A DNA stretch of 64,000 nt from Streptomyces lydicus (GTDB lineage: Bacteria; Actinomycetota; Actinomycetes; Streptomycetales; Streptomycetaceae): the NCBI RefSeq assembly GCF_000717345.1, contig NZ_JNZA01000004.1, positions 62,001 to 126,000 on the forward strand. The letters run 5' to 3'. How positions within the stretch are numbered: the first letter of the stretch is position 1; each line of letters opens with the position of its first letter. Under the pieces are notes generated by a model. It was given only the letters and a program-made list of their open reading frames with translations. It had not been told where the DNA came from and searched no databases. Positions 1 to 8,051 of this stretch are shown here, in pieces. A program made the position numbers and the translations under genes.

Positions 1-2
1 TC

Positions 3-446
3 CTCCAGCACCTCGACAAGATCACCGCGGGGCTGGAGCACTACATCGCCACCTGCGTCTACGCCGCCTACGATCCGCACCGCGCCGCGTGCCACATCGC
101 CACCGCCGGCCATCTGCCCCCCGTCCTCGTCCGCAGCGGGCGGCGTCCCGAACTGCTCGACCTGCCCACCGGTACCCCGCTCGGCGTCGGCGGCGTCCCC
201 TTCACCACCACGACCTTCGGACTGGAGCCCGGCGATCAACTCGTCCTGTACACCGATGGGTTGGTCGAGACCCGCCACCACGCCATCGACGAACGCCTGG
301 AAACCCTCCGCCAGCTGCTCGACGCGCCCGGCCTCTCCCTGGAGGAGACCTGCGACCTGCTGCTGCGCGAACTCCGGCGCCCGGAGGACCCCGACGACGT
401 CGCCCTGCTGATCGCCCGCACCCAGCCCTTCGCACCCGGCCCGTAG
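3..446 (+). CDS. PP2C/SpoIIE-family serine phosphatase, C-terminal part
   Basis: Only the last 147 codons are present; the start lies left of the window. The visible part is the end of a SpoIIE/RsbU-type PP2C phosphatase domain, the family that dephosphorylates anti-sigma-factor antagonists in partner-switching pathways. Motifs seen are TAGHLPPVLV, TGTPLGVGG, the metal-site stretch LVLYTDGLVE and the terminal DDVALLIAR, in the order usual for the family. Upstream sensor domains (PAS, GAF or HAMP are common) cannot be judged because they are outside the window. The gene ends with TAG and faces the J-domain gene tail to tail, 21 bases away. Confidence 0.88.
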   Translation, partial: LQHLDKITAGLEHYIATCVYAAYDPHRAACHIATAGHLPPVLVRSGRRPELLDLPTGTPLGVGGVPFTTTTFGLEPGDQLVLYTDGLVETRHHAIDERLETLRQLLDAPGLSLEETCDLLLRELRRPEDPDDVALLIARTQPFAPGP

Positions 447-467
447 CGGCGTACCGGGCGCGCGCCC

Positions 468-887
468 TCAGCGGTCCCGGCCCCGCAACGGCCGCAGGAG
501 CCACGCCAGGAGGCTCTCCACGGCGTCCCGTTCGTCGCGCCGCAGCCGGAGTTCGTACGTGAACTCCATGCGCACCGGGCCCGTACGCAGCCGGATCGGC
601 GCCTCGGACCGGTGGACGCGGACCACGGGCTGTGCGTCCGTGGCGGGCCGGCCGCTCCGCTCGCGACGGCGGCGTGCCGCGTCGTGGGCGGCCCGGCGGC
701 GCGGGTCGTGCAGGGTGCGGTACGCGGCCAGGACCTCGTCGAGCCCGTGCCGGGCGGCCGGGCGGCCGGCGCCGGTGTCCGGGTGCAGGGTGCGCACCAG
801 CCTGCGGTAGGCCACGGTGATCTCCCGCGCGGACGCGGAGGGCGGGACTCCCAGGACGGCGTAGGGATCGTGTTCCGGTGCCGGCAT
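468..887 (-). CDS. J-domain (DnaJ-like) protein
   Basis: A 139-residue protein with an N-terminal J domain (about residues 5-65): DPYAVLGVPPSAS, the HPD tripeptide in RTLHPDTGAG, then a helix ending in LHDPRRRAAHD. J domains stimulate the ATPase of DnaK-type Hsp70 chaperones. The last 60 residues (beta-rich, then amphipathic) match no domain I recognise; there is no G/F region or zinc finger, so this is a class III type J protein. I chose the ATG at 887 because GGAGG lies 8 bases upstream; the frame stays open further upstream without a better ribosome site. It lies 107 bases downstream of the RheA-like regulator on the same strand, so heat-responsive co-transcription is possible. Confidence 0.8.
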   Translation of the reverse strand: MPAPEHDPYAVLGVPPSASAREITVAYRRLVRTLHPDTGAGRPAARHGLDEVLAAYRTLHDPRRRAAHDAARRRRERSGRPATDAQPVVRVHRSEAPIRLRTGPVRMEFTYELRLRRDERDAVESLLAWLLRPLRGRDR

Positions 888-994
888 CGCCACCACCTCC
901 TGCCCGGTCGTCGGGCGGCGCGGACCGCCGAAGAAGAAGCTTCTGCACCCCTCGATAAGGGCCCGCGGGGCCGTTGTCAAACGGAAGCCCGGTG

Positions 995-1660
995 TCAGCG
1001 GTCCCGTCGCTGGTCGTCACTGTCCTGCCGCACCCGCTCGGTGTGCCGGGTGAACTCCTCGATGCGGGCCGCGAGAGCCGGGTGCCGGCGCCGCAGATGG
1101 GGCAGCACGGCGGCGAGGGGGCCGACCAGACCGGCCGCGTCGTCGCCGGCGAGCGCCGTCCTGAGTTGCTCGACGGGGCGGCGGGCGGTGGCGGGCAGAT
1201 CGGTCAGCGCGGTGATCCGGCCGGCGAGCCCGCGCAGGTCGGCGGCGTGGTGGCGGGCCCAGGCGGTGACGCTGCGGTCGGCGGCACGGCGGTCGCGGGC
1301 CGCCTTGACGCGCTGCTCGCCGGTGGTGCCGGCGGCGCCGGGGCGCAGGCGCAGATAGCGGCGTTCGGCGGCCTGGCGGCTGGCGACACCGAGCGCCTCG
1401 GCGAGATCGGCCCAGCTGGCGCCCGCCGCCCGAGCGGTTTCGATCAGCCCGGTTTCCCATCCGGCGAGCTGCCGGCGTACCTCACCCAGCAGGGACAGCG
1501 CGGCCAACGCCTCCCCGGGACCGGCCGCCTCGGCGCCGGTGCGGTCGGCGGAGCGCGTGCTGTGCGCGGTGCGCAGTGCCTCGTCGACGCTCCGCAGCGC
1601 GGCCTCGACGGCACGGAAGGAGGCGGGGCCGGATTCCGGCGAATGATCCAGGTCAGACAT
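995..1660 (-). CDS. rheA: RheA-like (HSP18-type) transcriptional regulator
   Basis: A 221-residue soluble protein with a helix-turn-helix-like stretch near residues 80-105 (ASWADLAEALGVASRQAAER), followed by an Arg-rich linker and a helical C-terminal half. Length and layout fit the Streptomyces family annotated as HSP18 transcriptional regulator; RheA of S. albus is a thermosensing autorepressor of hsp18. The best support is next to it: 39 bases before its ATG is a perfect inverted repeat of the published RheA operator form TGTCATC-N5-GATGACA. Unlike the S. albus locus, the divergent gene is a DUF2267 protein, not a small heat-shock protein. Family assignment is from memory and motif; operator identity is seen directly. 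Confidence 0.72.
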   Translation of the reverse strand: MSDLDHSPESGPASFRAVEAALRSVDEALRTAHSTRSADRTGAEAAGPGEALAALSLLGEVRRQLAGWETGLIETARAAGASWADLAEALGVASRQAAERRYLRLRPGAAGTTGEQRVKAARDRRAADRSVTAWARHHAADLRGLAGRITALTDLPATARRPVEQLRTALAGDDAAGLVGPLAAVLPHLRRRHPALAARIEEFTRHTERVRQDSDDQRRDR

Positions 1661-1698
1661 GCCTTCGCCCCCTTTCCTCGCTTGCGGGGGACTTCACG

Positions 1699-1721
1699 CT
1701 TGTCATCCGATAGATGACAAG
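1699..1721. promoter_or_regulatory. RheA-type operator, perfect 9-bp inverted repeat
   Basis: CTTGTCATC at 1699-1707, a 5-base spacer CGATA, and the exact reverse complement GATGACAAG at 1713-1721. The inner part is TGTCATC-N5-GATGACA, the operator reported for RheA of Streptomyces albus. It sits 39 bp upstream of the RheA-like ATG and about 105 bp upstream of the divergent DUF2267 gene, so it can control both. I did not see the same site in front of the hsp20 gene at 23351. Confidence 0.85.
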
Positions 1722-1826
1722 TTACAACAGGAAGTGGACAAGGCACCTGGGCCATCGACGGAGCCCGGAGCGGACGCGCTCCCGCAGCCGCCCTCCGCGC
1801 TCCGGCAGACAAGGGGGCAAGCGGTC

Positions 1827-2261
1827 GTGTCGATGCGATGGGAGGCGTTCCTGGCGCACGTCCAGGAACGCGGTGAGTACGCCACCCCGCAGGAAGCGGA
1901 ACGGGCGGCCAGAGTCGTCCTGGCCCTGCTGGGCGCACACCTGGTCGGTGAGGAACGCGCCGAACTGGCCGCGCGGCTGCCGGAGACGTACGCCCTGATA
2001 CTGCTGAACCCGCTCCAGGCCGCCGAGCCACTGGACCCCGACCGGTTCGTCCGGGCCACCGCGGCGTGGATTGAGGGCGCCACCGAGGAGACCGCCAAGT
2101 GGGACGTCGGCGCCGTCCTCAGCGTCGCCGCCGACGCCGCGGGGGACGAACTCCTCCAGCGGGTGCTGCTCCAGCTGCCCCCGGGCTACGACCTGCTCTT
2201 CGGCCGCCCCGAGGGGGCCGAGGCGGGGCAGGGGGTGGCGCACGCCGGGCCGGCGGGATGA
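1827..2261 (+). CDS. DUF2267 domain protein
   Basis: A protein of about 144 residues that is almost entirely a DUF2267 domain: RWEAFLAHVQERGEYATPQEAERAARVVLALLG, then LLGAHLVGEERAELAARLPETYALILL and RATAAWIEGATEETAKWDVGAVLSVAADAAGDELLQRVLLQLP. The family is helical, often annotated as stress-associated, with no known enzymatic role. I chose the GTG at 1827 because AAGGGGG lies 9 bases upstream; the ATG two codons later (1833) is an alternative, and the longer open frame from 1659 covers the regulatory region. The gene is divergent from the RheA-like regulator, and the RheA-type operator lies in its leader, so heat or stress control is inferred. Confidence 0.82.
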   Translation: MSMRWEAFLAHVQERGEYATPQEAERAARVVLALLGAHLVGEERAELAARLPETYALILLNPLQAAEPLDPDRFVRATAAWIEGATEETAKWDVGAVLSVAADAAGDELLQRVLLQLPPGYDLLFGRPEGAEAGQGVAHAGPAG

Positions 2262-2264
2262 GGG

Positions 2265-2286
2265 CCGGGGCGCGTCGGCGCCCCGG
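2265..2286. terminator. bidirectional hairpin terminator
   Basis: CCGGGGCGC, loop GTCG, GCGCCCCGG: a perfect 9-bp stem between the convergent DUF2267 and cvnD genes. There is no U-tract, which is usual for actinomycete hairpins, so termination in both directions is inferred from position and stem strength. Confidence 0.65.
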
Positions 2287-2307
2287 TCCCCACCCGTCCC
2301 GTCGGCG

Positions 2308-2898
2308 TCAGACCGGGGTGGCGGCTTCCGCGCCGGCGATGAGCAGGTCCAGCAGCGACAGCAGCGCGGCGCGTACGTCCGCGCGGGAGCGGGCGTCGAG
2401 CATGAGGATGGGCGTGTCCGGGTCGCTCAGGTGCAGCGCCGCCTTGATCTGCTCGGCGGTGTAGGGCTGTTCGCCGTCGAAGCAGTTCGCGCCGATGACG
2501 AACGGCAGCCCGCGGTTCTCGAAGAAGTCGACGGCCGGGAAGCTGCGGTCCAGCCGCCGGGTGTCGACCAGGACGATCGCCCCGAGCGCCCCCGCCAGCA
2601 GGTCGTCCCACATGAACCAGAAGCGTTCCTGGCCGGGCGTGCCGAACAGGTAGAGGACGACTCCGGCGTCGGTGAGGGTGATCCGGCCGAAGTCCATCGC
2701 GACGGTCGTCGCCGTCTTGGACTCGATGCCGTCGAGGTCGTCGACGCCGATGCCCGCGGCGGTCAGCCGCTCCTCGGTGCGCAGCGGCTCGATCTCCGAG
2801 ATCGCTTCGACCAAGGTCGTCTTGCCGACGCCGAATCCACCGGCGATCAGGATCTTGACGGGGGACTCTTCCTGGGCGTCTGTGTCATATCCGGGCAA
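2308..2898 (-). CDS. cvnD: conservon GTPase CvnD
   Basis: A 196-residue Ras-like small GTPase, the last member of a cvnABCD conservon. Seen: P-loop AGGFGVGKTT near residues 19-28, switch-II-type motif LFGTPGQERF, and IVLVDTRR followed by VIGANCFDG in the position of the guanine-specificity loop; NKxD is not canonical, as is usual for CvnD proteins. In Streptomyces the CvnA-D proteins form a membrane-associated complex resembling eukaryotic G-protein-coupled signalling, with CvnD as the nucleotide-switch subunit. The start at 2898 overlaps the end of cvnC by 14 bases, implying translational coupling. No cytochrome P450 (cvnE) follows; the next gene is convergent. Confidence 0.93.
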   Translation of the reverse strand: MPGYDTDAQEESPVKILIAGGFGVGKTTLVEAISEIEPLRTEERLTAAGIGVDDLDGIESKTATTVAMDFGRITLTDAGVVLYLFGTPGQERFWFMWDDLLAGALGAIVLVDTRRLDRSFPAVDFFENRGLPFVIGANCFDGEQPYTAEQIKAALHLSDPDTPILMLDARSRADVRAALLSLLDLLIAGAEAATPV

Positions 2899-3250
2899 GG
2901 TTGTCCCTGATTCTCATGAGCAGGTGGACGTTGGACGTTTCGGCCGCTTCGAGGGGCGGCCGGTGATGGATCAAACCGCGGTCCGCCAGCTCGCTGAGAA
3001 GGACCGTCATCGGGGTGAGGCGGATGTGCATGCGGGCGGCGATCTCGGCGACGGCCCGCCCGTTCGGCGGCTGGCACATGCCGAGGATGGCCTGCCATTC
3101 GGTGGCCAGGCTGCCGTCGGCGTCCGCCGCGACCGTCGCCGTGATCAGGGTGTCCATGGTCAGGACGGTGCACGGCGCGGCCGTCCGCCCGTCGGTGAGG
3201 GCGTACAACCGCGGGCGGCGCGGCCTGACCGGCGGTTGATCGGCCGTCAT
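2885..3250 (-). CDS. cvnC: conservon protein CvnC (DUF742)
   Basis: A DUF742 protein of 121 residues. The family signature is visible: VRPRRPRLYALTDGRT near the N-terminus and a winged-helix-like C-terminal half, ILGMCQPPNGRAVAEIAARMHIRLTPMTVLLSELADRGLI. CvnC binds the Roadblock protein CvnB within the conservon complex. I chose the ATG at 3250 (MTADQ) rather than the longer frame from 3292 because it overlaps the cvnB stop codon as ATGA, the classic coupled arrangement seen elsewhere in this operon. Confidence 0.92.
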   Translation of the reverse strand: MTADQPPVRPRRPRLYALTDGRTAAPCTVLTMDTLITATVAADADGSLATEWQAILGMCQPPNGRAVAEIAARMHIRLTPMTVLLSELADRGLIHHRPPLEAAETSNVHLLMRIRDNLARI

Positions 3251-3648
3251 GACGGCTTGGGCGCCGGCGCCCGCTCCGGGGTGCCGAGCCATTCACCGAG
3301 CGCCTGCGAGGCCCGTACCACCTCACCGCCCAGCTCCCCGAGCCGGGCCTTGCGCGAGGTGACGACGATCAGCGTGCTGCCCTCGCCGCACCCGACGATG
3401 CAGAGGTAACGGTCGTTCATCTCCACCAGCTGGCGGATCACCCGGCCGCCGCCGACCTCCCGGGAGATCGCCTTCATGGTGGCCGCGATGCCGGAGGACG
3501 CCGCGGCTATCCGCTCCGCCTGGTCCCGTTCCAGCAGGTAGGCGCTGAGCTTGATGCCGTCGTTGGAGAGCAGCACGGCACCTTCGATGCCGGCGATCCT
3601 GCTCAGGTGGCTGTCCAGAATGCTGTAGATCATGTCGTTCGTCGTCAT
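3247..3648 (-). CDS. cvnB: conservon protein CvnB (Roadblock/LC7 domain)
   Basis: A 133-residue Roadblock/LC7 (MglB-like) protein: YSILDSHLSRIAGIEGAVLLSNDGIKLS, then RIAAASSGIAATMKAISREVGGG and YLCIVGCGEGSTLIVVTS. Roadblock proteins act as dimeric scaffolds or GAP-like partners of small GTPases, consistent with CvnD in the same operon. Start and stop overlap neighbours by 4 bases on both sides (ATGA junctions with cvnA and cvnC), so the four genes are almost certainly translated from one mRNA. Confidence 0.94.
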   Translation of the reverse strand: MTTNDMIYSILDSHLSRIAGIEGAVLLSNDGIKLSAYLLERDQAERIAAASSGIAATMKAISREVGGGRVIRQLVEMNDRYLCIVGCGEGSTLIVVTSRKARLGELGGEVVRASQALGEWLGTPERAPAPKPS

Positions 3649-5990
3649 GGCTGGTCCTGTCGAAGCTCTGTTTCCACTGTCTCGGTGCCCTGCTCGTAGT
3701 CCGCCCAGGCGTCGGCCACCTCTTCGGGCGTCGCGGTGTCCTCGTCGGCCGGTTCCGGCGTGCGCTGCTCGCGGAGCTGCTTGGCGAGGTGGGTCTGCGG
3801 TACGCGCTCCGGCAACGGCGGCAGGGCGGACTTCTCGCCGGGCGTGGTCGGGGCCGCCGGCGCCTCGGCCGGCCGGCGGCGGGGCAGGCCGGCGCCGGCC
3901 GGCACGGGATCGGCCGGCGCGGGATCGGCCGGCGCGGCAGCGCGCGCGGTGAGGAGGAGTTCGGGCTTGCGCTCGGCCGGGCGCTGCGGCGCGGGGACGC
4001 GGGGTTCCGCACCGCCCTCGGACCGCTCTTCGGTACGGATCAGGTGCTCCTCGGGGAGGATCACGATGGCCGCCGTCCCGCCGTACGTCGAGCGCCGCAG
4101 GGTGACCCTGGCCCCGAGCTGGTCGGCGAGGTGACCGACCACGAAGAGGCCGAGCCGGTGGGCGTTCTCCGCCAGCACGGCGTACGGCGGAGCGGCGTGC
4201 AGCCGTCCGTTCATCTCCTCGTAGCGCTCGGGGGCCACCCGCGGCCCGCGGTCCTCGATCTCCACCGACAGCCCGTCCGTGACGAGCTCGGCGCGGATGG
4301 ACACCCTGGAGGCCGGCGGGGAGAACCGCGTCGCGTTGTCCAGCAGCTCGGCGAGCAGGTGGCTGATCGCGCTGATCACCCGCGGTTCCACACTGACCTC
4401 GTCGAGCGCGACCCGCTCGATCCGCCGGAATTCCTCGACCTCGGCGGCGGCCTCGCGCAGCACGTCCGCGACGCGCATGGGCTCGGTGTGCGGGTCGGGG
4501 ACCTCACCGCCGGCGAGGATGAGCAGGTTCTCGATCTGCCGGCGCATACCCACCGTCAGCTGGTCGGACTTCATCAGCTGGGCGAGCAGCGCTTCGTCAT
4601 GGCCGAAGGTGTCCTGGAGGTCCTCGGTCAGGCTCAGCTGACGGCTGACCAGGTTCCCGGTGCGGGACGCGATGCCCGCGGCGAACATGCCGAAGCCCTG
4701 GCGTTCGTCGGCGAGCTGCCGGTATCCCTCGACGGACACCGAGACGGCCCGGGCGAACGCGTCGCTGATCCGGCCGACCTCGTCCCGGTCCCGGCTCCGC
4801 TCCGGCAGCGCGTCGGGGTCGATGCGCTGCCCGCGCTGCAGCCGCTCCACAATGTCCGGCAGGGTCTTCTGGGCGACGGTCACCGTGCGCCGGTGCAGGT
4901 TGGCCATGCGGCGCAGCACCGTGCGCGTGGTGAACACCACGACGGCCACGACGAGGAGCAGGCCGGCGCCGCTGCCCGCGACCAGCCAGAAGACCTGGGT
5001 CTCCAGTTCGTCGGCGGTGGTGTCGGCGGCCTCGATGACCCCGCGCAGCTGCTCGGCGTCGAGCGCGGACAGCTGCGGGACGAGCTTGCCGTACATCGCC
5101 GGCCAGCCGTGCACGGCGCCGGGCAACGCGATCCCGCCCGGGATGTCGTGATGGTCGGCCAGTACCGCGTCCTCGATGCGGGTCTTGGTCTTCCAGGCGT
5201 CCGAGGCGGCGATCCGGGCGTAGCCCTGCCGGCCGTTCTCGGGCAGGTAGGGAACGACCGTCGTGCCGAACAGGAACCGGTGGGCACCCACGGCGTTGGT
5301 GAGCTCGGCGAACCGGGCGGTGCTCAGCTTTCCGGCCGGCCCCGCGGAGGCGAGGAGGGTGTCCTCGCGGGCGAGCACCTCCGACGCCTCGACCAGGGCG
5401 ACCACCGGCCGGCTCTGCTGGGTGACCGTCGCGTCGTCCATGTTGCTGAACTCTTGGAAGACGCGGAGCATCCGCTCGATCACACCGCTGTAGTAGCCGG
5501 TGGCCCGGTCGGCGCTGCCGCTGCGGGCGTCGGTGCGCTCGCGGTAGGCGTCCAGCCCTTCGAGCTCCTTTTCCACCGCGCTGACGTAGCCGTCGACGCG
5601 GTCGTCCGCACGCGCGTCCGCGGAGTCGGCCGCGCGCCGGAACGCGGCGACGCCGCGGTCCGTGGCCGCGCGCCGACGGCTCAGCTCGCCCTTCGGCACC
5701 GGCGAGCCGGCCCAGCGCGCGGCGGTCGTGCTGCGCTCGGCCTGCAGGTCGGCCATGAGTTCGTACAGCGGCCGGCCGACCCGCTCACCGTCGGCCACAT
5801 CGGCGCGCAGGTGCGCGGACTGCTGGAGCAGCCGGTCGGCGGTGACGACGACCTGGGCGCCCATCGCCACGGTGGGCACCACCGCGAGCCAGACCAGCAG
5901 GGTGCGCAGGCGTATGACGCTCCGTCGGCGTCTCTTCGCGGGCTCTCTTGGGCCTTCGGGCGGGGGGCCTTCAGGGGCTGTGGCAGTCAT
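3645..5990 (-). CDS. cvnA: conservon sensor histidine kinase CvnA
   Basis: A 781-residue membrane histidine kinase-like protein heading the conservon. It has a cytosolic Pro/Arg-rich N-terminus, TM1 at about 29-50, a large extracytoplasmic helical region (nitrate/nitrite-sensor-like, ending near 330), TM2 at about 335-357, a HAMP-like linker, and an ATPase domain with LLAELLDNATRFSPP (N box) near residue 547. There is no clear phosphoacceptor H box, typical for CvnA, so classical phosphotransfer may not occur. The last 110 residues are Pro/Ala/Glu-rich and include an in-frame 15-bp tandem repeat at 3906-3935. Start chosen at 5990 (MTATAPEG); the open frame beyond it carries no family sequence. 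Confidence 0.9.
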   Translation of the reverse strand: MTATAPEGPPPEGPREPAKRRRRSVIRLRTLLVWLAVVPTVAMGAQVVVTADRLLQQSAHLRADVADGERVGRPLYELMADLQAERSTTAARWAGSPVPKGELSRRRAATDRGVAAFRRAADSADARADDRVDGYVSAVEKELEGLDAYRERTDARSGSADRATGYYSGVIERMLRVFQEFSNMDDATVTQQSRPVVALVEASEVLAREDTLLASAGPAGKLSTARFAELTNAVGAHRFLFGTTVVPYLPENGRQGYARIAASDAWKTKTRIEDAVLADHHDIPGGIALPGAVHGWPAMYGKLVPQLSALDAEQLRGVIEAADTTADELETQVFWLVAGSGAGLLLVVAVVVFTTRTVLRRMANLHRRTVTVAQKTLPDIVERLQRGQRIDPDALPERSRDRDEVGRISDAFARAVSVSVEGYRQLADERQGFGMFAAGIASRTGNLVSRQLSLTEDLQDTFGHDEALLAQLMKSDQLTVGMRRQIENLLILAGGEVPDPHTEPMRVADVLREAAAEVEEFRRIERVALDEVSVEPRVISAISHLLAELLDNATRFSPPASRVSIRAELVTDGLSVEIEDRGPRVAPERYEEMNGRLHAAPPYAVLAENAHRLGLFVVGHLADQLGARVTLRRSTYGGTAAIVILPEEHLIRTEERSEGGAEPRVPAPQRPAERKPELLLTARAAAPADPAPADPVPAGAGLPRRRPAEAPAAPTTPGEKSALPPLPERVPQTHLAKQLREQRTPEPADEDTATPEEVADAWADYEQGTETVETELRQDQP
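3906..3935. repeat. 15-bp tandem repeat inside cvnA
   Basis: Two perfect head-to-tail copies of GGGATCGGCCGGCGC (3906-3920 and 3921-3935), in frame with cvnA, encoding repeated Ala-Asp-Pro-Ala-Pro units in its disordered C-terminal tail. Partial copies continue on both sides. Such a repeat can change length by slippage without breaking the frame. Confidence 0.85.
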
Positions 5991-6484
5991 CAGTCCTCGT
6001 GGGCGGAGAGGGGAACAGAAGACCAATAACGGGTCGGCCATTCCGTCAGGGGAACGGAAGGCGCCGGTCCGGCATCGGTGAGGCCGTGGGGGGAGCCGAT
6101 CATAACCAGCCAGGACAGGAAAACGTGAGGTCGCGGGGGTGATCGAGGTCCTGGGAGGGGCACCTGACGGGCCGACGGCAGCCACAGGCCGGCCGATACC
6201 TCCGCGAGGGCGGCGAACGCGGAAAAGGCACCCATCGCGGCCCCCGCCGCACACTTCACGACCCGTCAGGCTTCGGTACGTCCGGCCCGACCGGCGGCCC
6301 GTCAGGAGCCCCGCAATACCCTTGCCCAAGGCACCTTTTTCGGAGCATATGACGTCGCCATATGGATGAATCGCACGGACGTACGGGGGATCTGGAGGTG
6401 GCCCGCGTGGCGAGCTATCCGCACCCGGGGACGAAGAAGGCGCGGCACTGCCGCCCATTCGCCCCCGTAGGAACGGAGCAATCA
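5991..6484. other. 494-base divergent intergenic region cvnA / DyP peroxidase
   Basis: I see no supported gene here. It must hold both promoters. Elements seen: a 6-bp inverted repeat TTCCGT-N7-ACGGAA at 6041-6059 just upstream of cvnA, and two CATATG hexamers 13 bp apart (6346-6351 and 6359-6364) upstream of the peroxidase. A frame open from 6362 joins the peroxidase, but its first 41 codons do not look like protein of this family. Confidence 0.6.
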
Positions 6485-7939
6485 ATGGCCATCGACTTCG
6501 ATACGGAAAACGGTTTCGGACCCAAGGATCCGAACGGGAAGCTCTCCGAGGAAGAGAAGGCCCTTCTCGGTGACATCCAGGGGAACATCCTCAAGAGCCA
6601 CGGCCGGGACCACAGCCAGCACCTCTTCATCACCTTTGACGCCGCGAAGAAGAAGGAGGCCAGGACCTGGCTCGCCGAGCTGGCGAAGAACAAGGTGACC
6701 TCCGCGCTCAAGCAGTGGGACGACTCCCGCACCCGAGCCGGCATCTTCGCGGCCTCGGAGAGCAAGGACGACCCCGAGGCGTACCTCAGCACCGAGCTGG
6801 CCAAGCAGCCCAGCAGCATCTTCATCAACGTCATGCTGTCGTCGAAGGGGTACGACGTCCTGGACCTCAGCAGCAAGAGACCCGACGACGAAACGTTCCG
6901 CGGCGGTGCCGCCGGCGCGGTAGAGGCACTCGCCGACCCTCCCAGAGAGAAATGGGAAGCGCCGTTCAACACCGCGGAGATGCACGCACTCGTCATCATC
7001 GCGGACGACGACCCCGGCAAGGTCGCCACCGAGGCCAAGGCCATCACCACCTCGCTCACGTCCGGCAAGGTCGTGCACGTGGAGGTCGGCAAGGCCCTGC
7101 GGCGCGGGGAGAACGGCCCCGTCCACGAGCACTTCGGCTTCGCCGACGGGGTCAGCGACCCGCTGTACTTCGCCAAGGACATCGCCCGGGAGCAGACCAC
7201 CAACTGGAACCCGGCCGCGCCGCTCAAGCTCGCCCTGGTCAAGGACCCCGGCGGCGACGCGACGACCGGGTACGGGACCTTCCTGGTGTACCGCAAGCTC
7301 GAACAGGACGTCGACCGGTTCAACCGGGACCGCCACGAGCTGGCCAAGGCCCTCGCCAAGGCGGACGGGCGGACCGAGCCCAACCACGCCGACCGTGAGC
7401 TGGCGGGCGCGTACATGGTGGGGCGCTTCCCGGACGGATTCCCGGTCTCGGAGAAGGCAACGCCGGAAGGCACCGACAAGGGAATTCCGAACAACTTCAA
7501 CTTCGACGCCGATACCGACGGGCTGAAGTGCCCCTTCCAGGCACACATCCGGAAGGCGAACCCGCGCGGAGACACCAAGCGGCTCGGCGGCACGCTGAAG
7601 GACGAGCGCACCCGTCGTATCTCCCGCCGGGCGATCAGCTTCGAGAGCAACGGCAAGGTCGGCCTGCTGTTCCTGTGCGTCCAGAAGGACATCAAGCGCC
7701 AGTTCGAATTCATGCAGGCGTCGTGGATCAACAACCCCGATTTCGTCCAGGCGCAGCCGAAGACCGGTCTGGACCCCGTCGTCGGTCAGGGCACGGAAAT
7801 CCCGCAGCAGTGGCCCGAGAAGTACGGCTCCACGAAGAAGATCACCCTGAGCCTGCAGCAGGCCGTGCACATGAGGGGAGGCGAATACTTCTTCATCCCC
7901 AGCATGGGCTTCCTCAAGGGCGTCGCCACGGCCGGCTGA
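6485..7939 (+). CDS. DyP-type haem peroxidase, cytosolic long form
   Basis: A 484-residue dye-decolourising-type peroxidase. Family marks: GDIQGNILKSHGRDHSQHL at the N-terminus, the GXXDG motif as FGFADGVSDP near residue 219 with the catalytic Asp, the proximal-haem His in CPFQAHIRKANPRGD near residue 352, and a C-terminal GGEYFFIPSMGFLKG. No Tat or Sec signal is seen, unlike the EfeB-type DyP at 30.6 kb, so it probably acts inside the cell or in a compartment. I chose the ATG at 6485 because GGAG is 6 bases upstream. Lys content is higher than in its neighbours (AKKKEAR, KNKVT, KATPEGTDKG), so codon use looks somewhat different. It is monocistronic and ends at a strong hairpin. Confidence 0.92.
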   Translation: MAIDFDTENGFGPKDPNGKLSEEEKALLGDIQGNILKSHGRDHSQHLFITFDAAKKKEARTWLAELAKNKVTSALKQWDDSRTRAGIFAASESKDDPEAYLSTELAKQPSSIFINVMLSSKGYDVLDLSSKRPDDETFRGGAAGAVEALADPPREKWEAPFNTAEMHALVIIADDDPGKVATEAKAITTSLTSGKVVHVEVGKALRRGENGPVHEHFGFADGVSDPLYFAKDIAREQTTNWNPAAPLKLALVKDPGGDATTGYGTFLVYRKLEQDVDRFNRDRHELAKALAKADGRTEPNHADRELAGAYMVGRFPDGFPVSEKATPEGTDKGIPNNFNFDADTDGLKCPFQAHIRKANPRGDTKRLGGTLKDERTRRISRRAISFESNGKVGLLFLCVQKDIKRQFEFMQASWINNPDFVQAQPKTGLDPVVGQGTEIPQQWPEKYGSTKKITLSLQQAVHMRGGEYFFIPSMGFLKGVATAG

Positions 7940-7974
7940 CCCCCGGCTCCCGGAGCCCTGAGATCTGACCGCAG

Positions 7975-8007
7975 CCGCCCGGCGCCCCGCCCCCGGGGCC
8001 CGGGCGG
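7975..8007. terminator. hairpin terminator between convergent genes
   Basis: The left arm starting CCGCCCGG at 7975 and the right arm ending CGGGCGG at 8007 form a stem of about 14 bp with one bulged base around a short C-rich loop. It lies between the peroxidase and the convergent oxidoreductase gene, so it can terminate both. Confidence 0.6.
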
Positions 8008-8051
8008 TGTGGGCGCACGCACCCGGCGGACCTGCCCGCGCACGGAGCCCC

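Noticed and set aside
3789..6029. A 746-codon plus-strand open frame opposite cvnA
   Set aside because: Composition is that of an antisense shadow (Val/Gly/Arg/His-rich), with no motif and no ribosome site; cvnA itself is certain.
6362..6484. N-terminal extension of the DyP peroxidase from ATG 6362
   Set aside because: The 41 extra residues do not look like a Tat or Sec signal, and the ATG at 6485 has a proper ribosome site and starts with family sequence.
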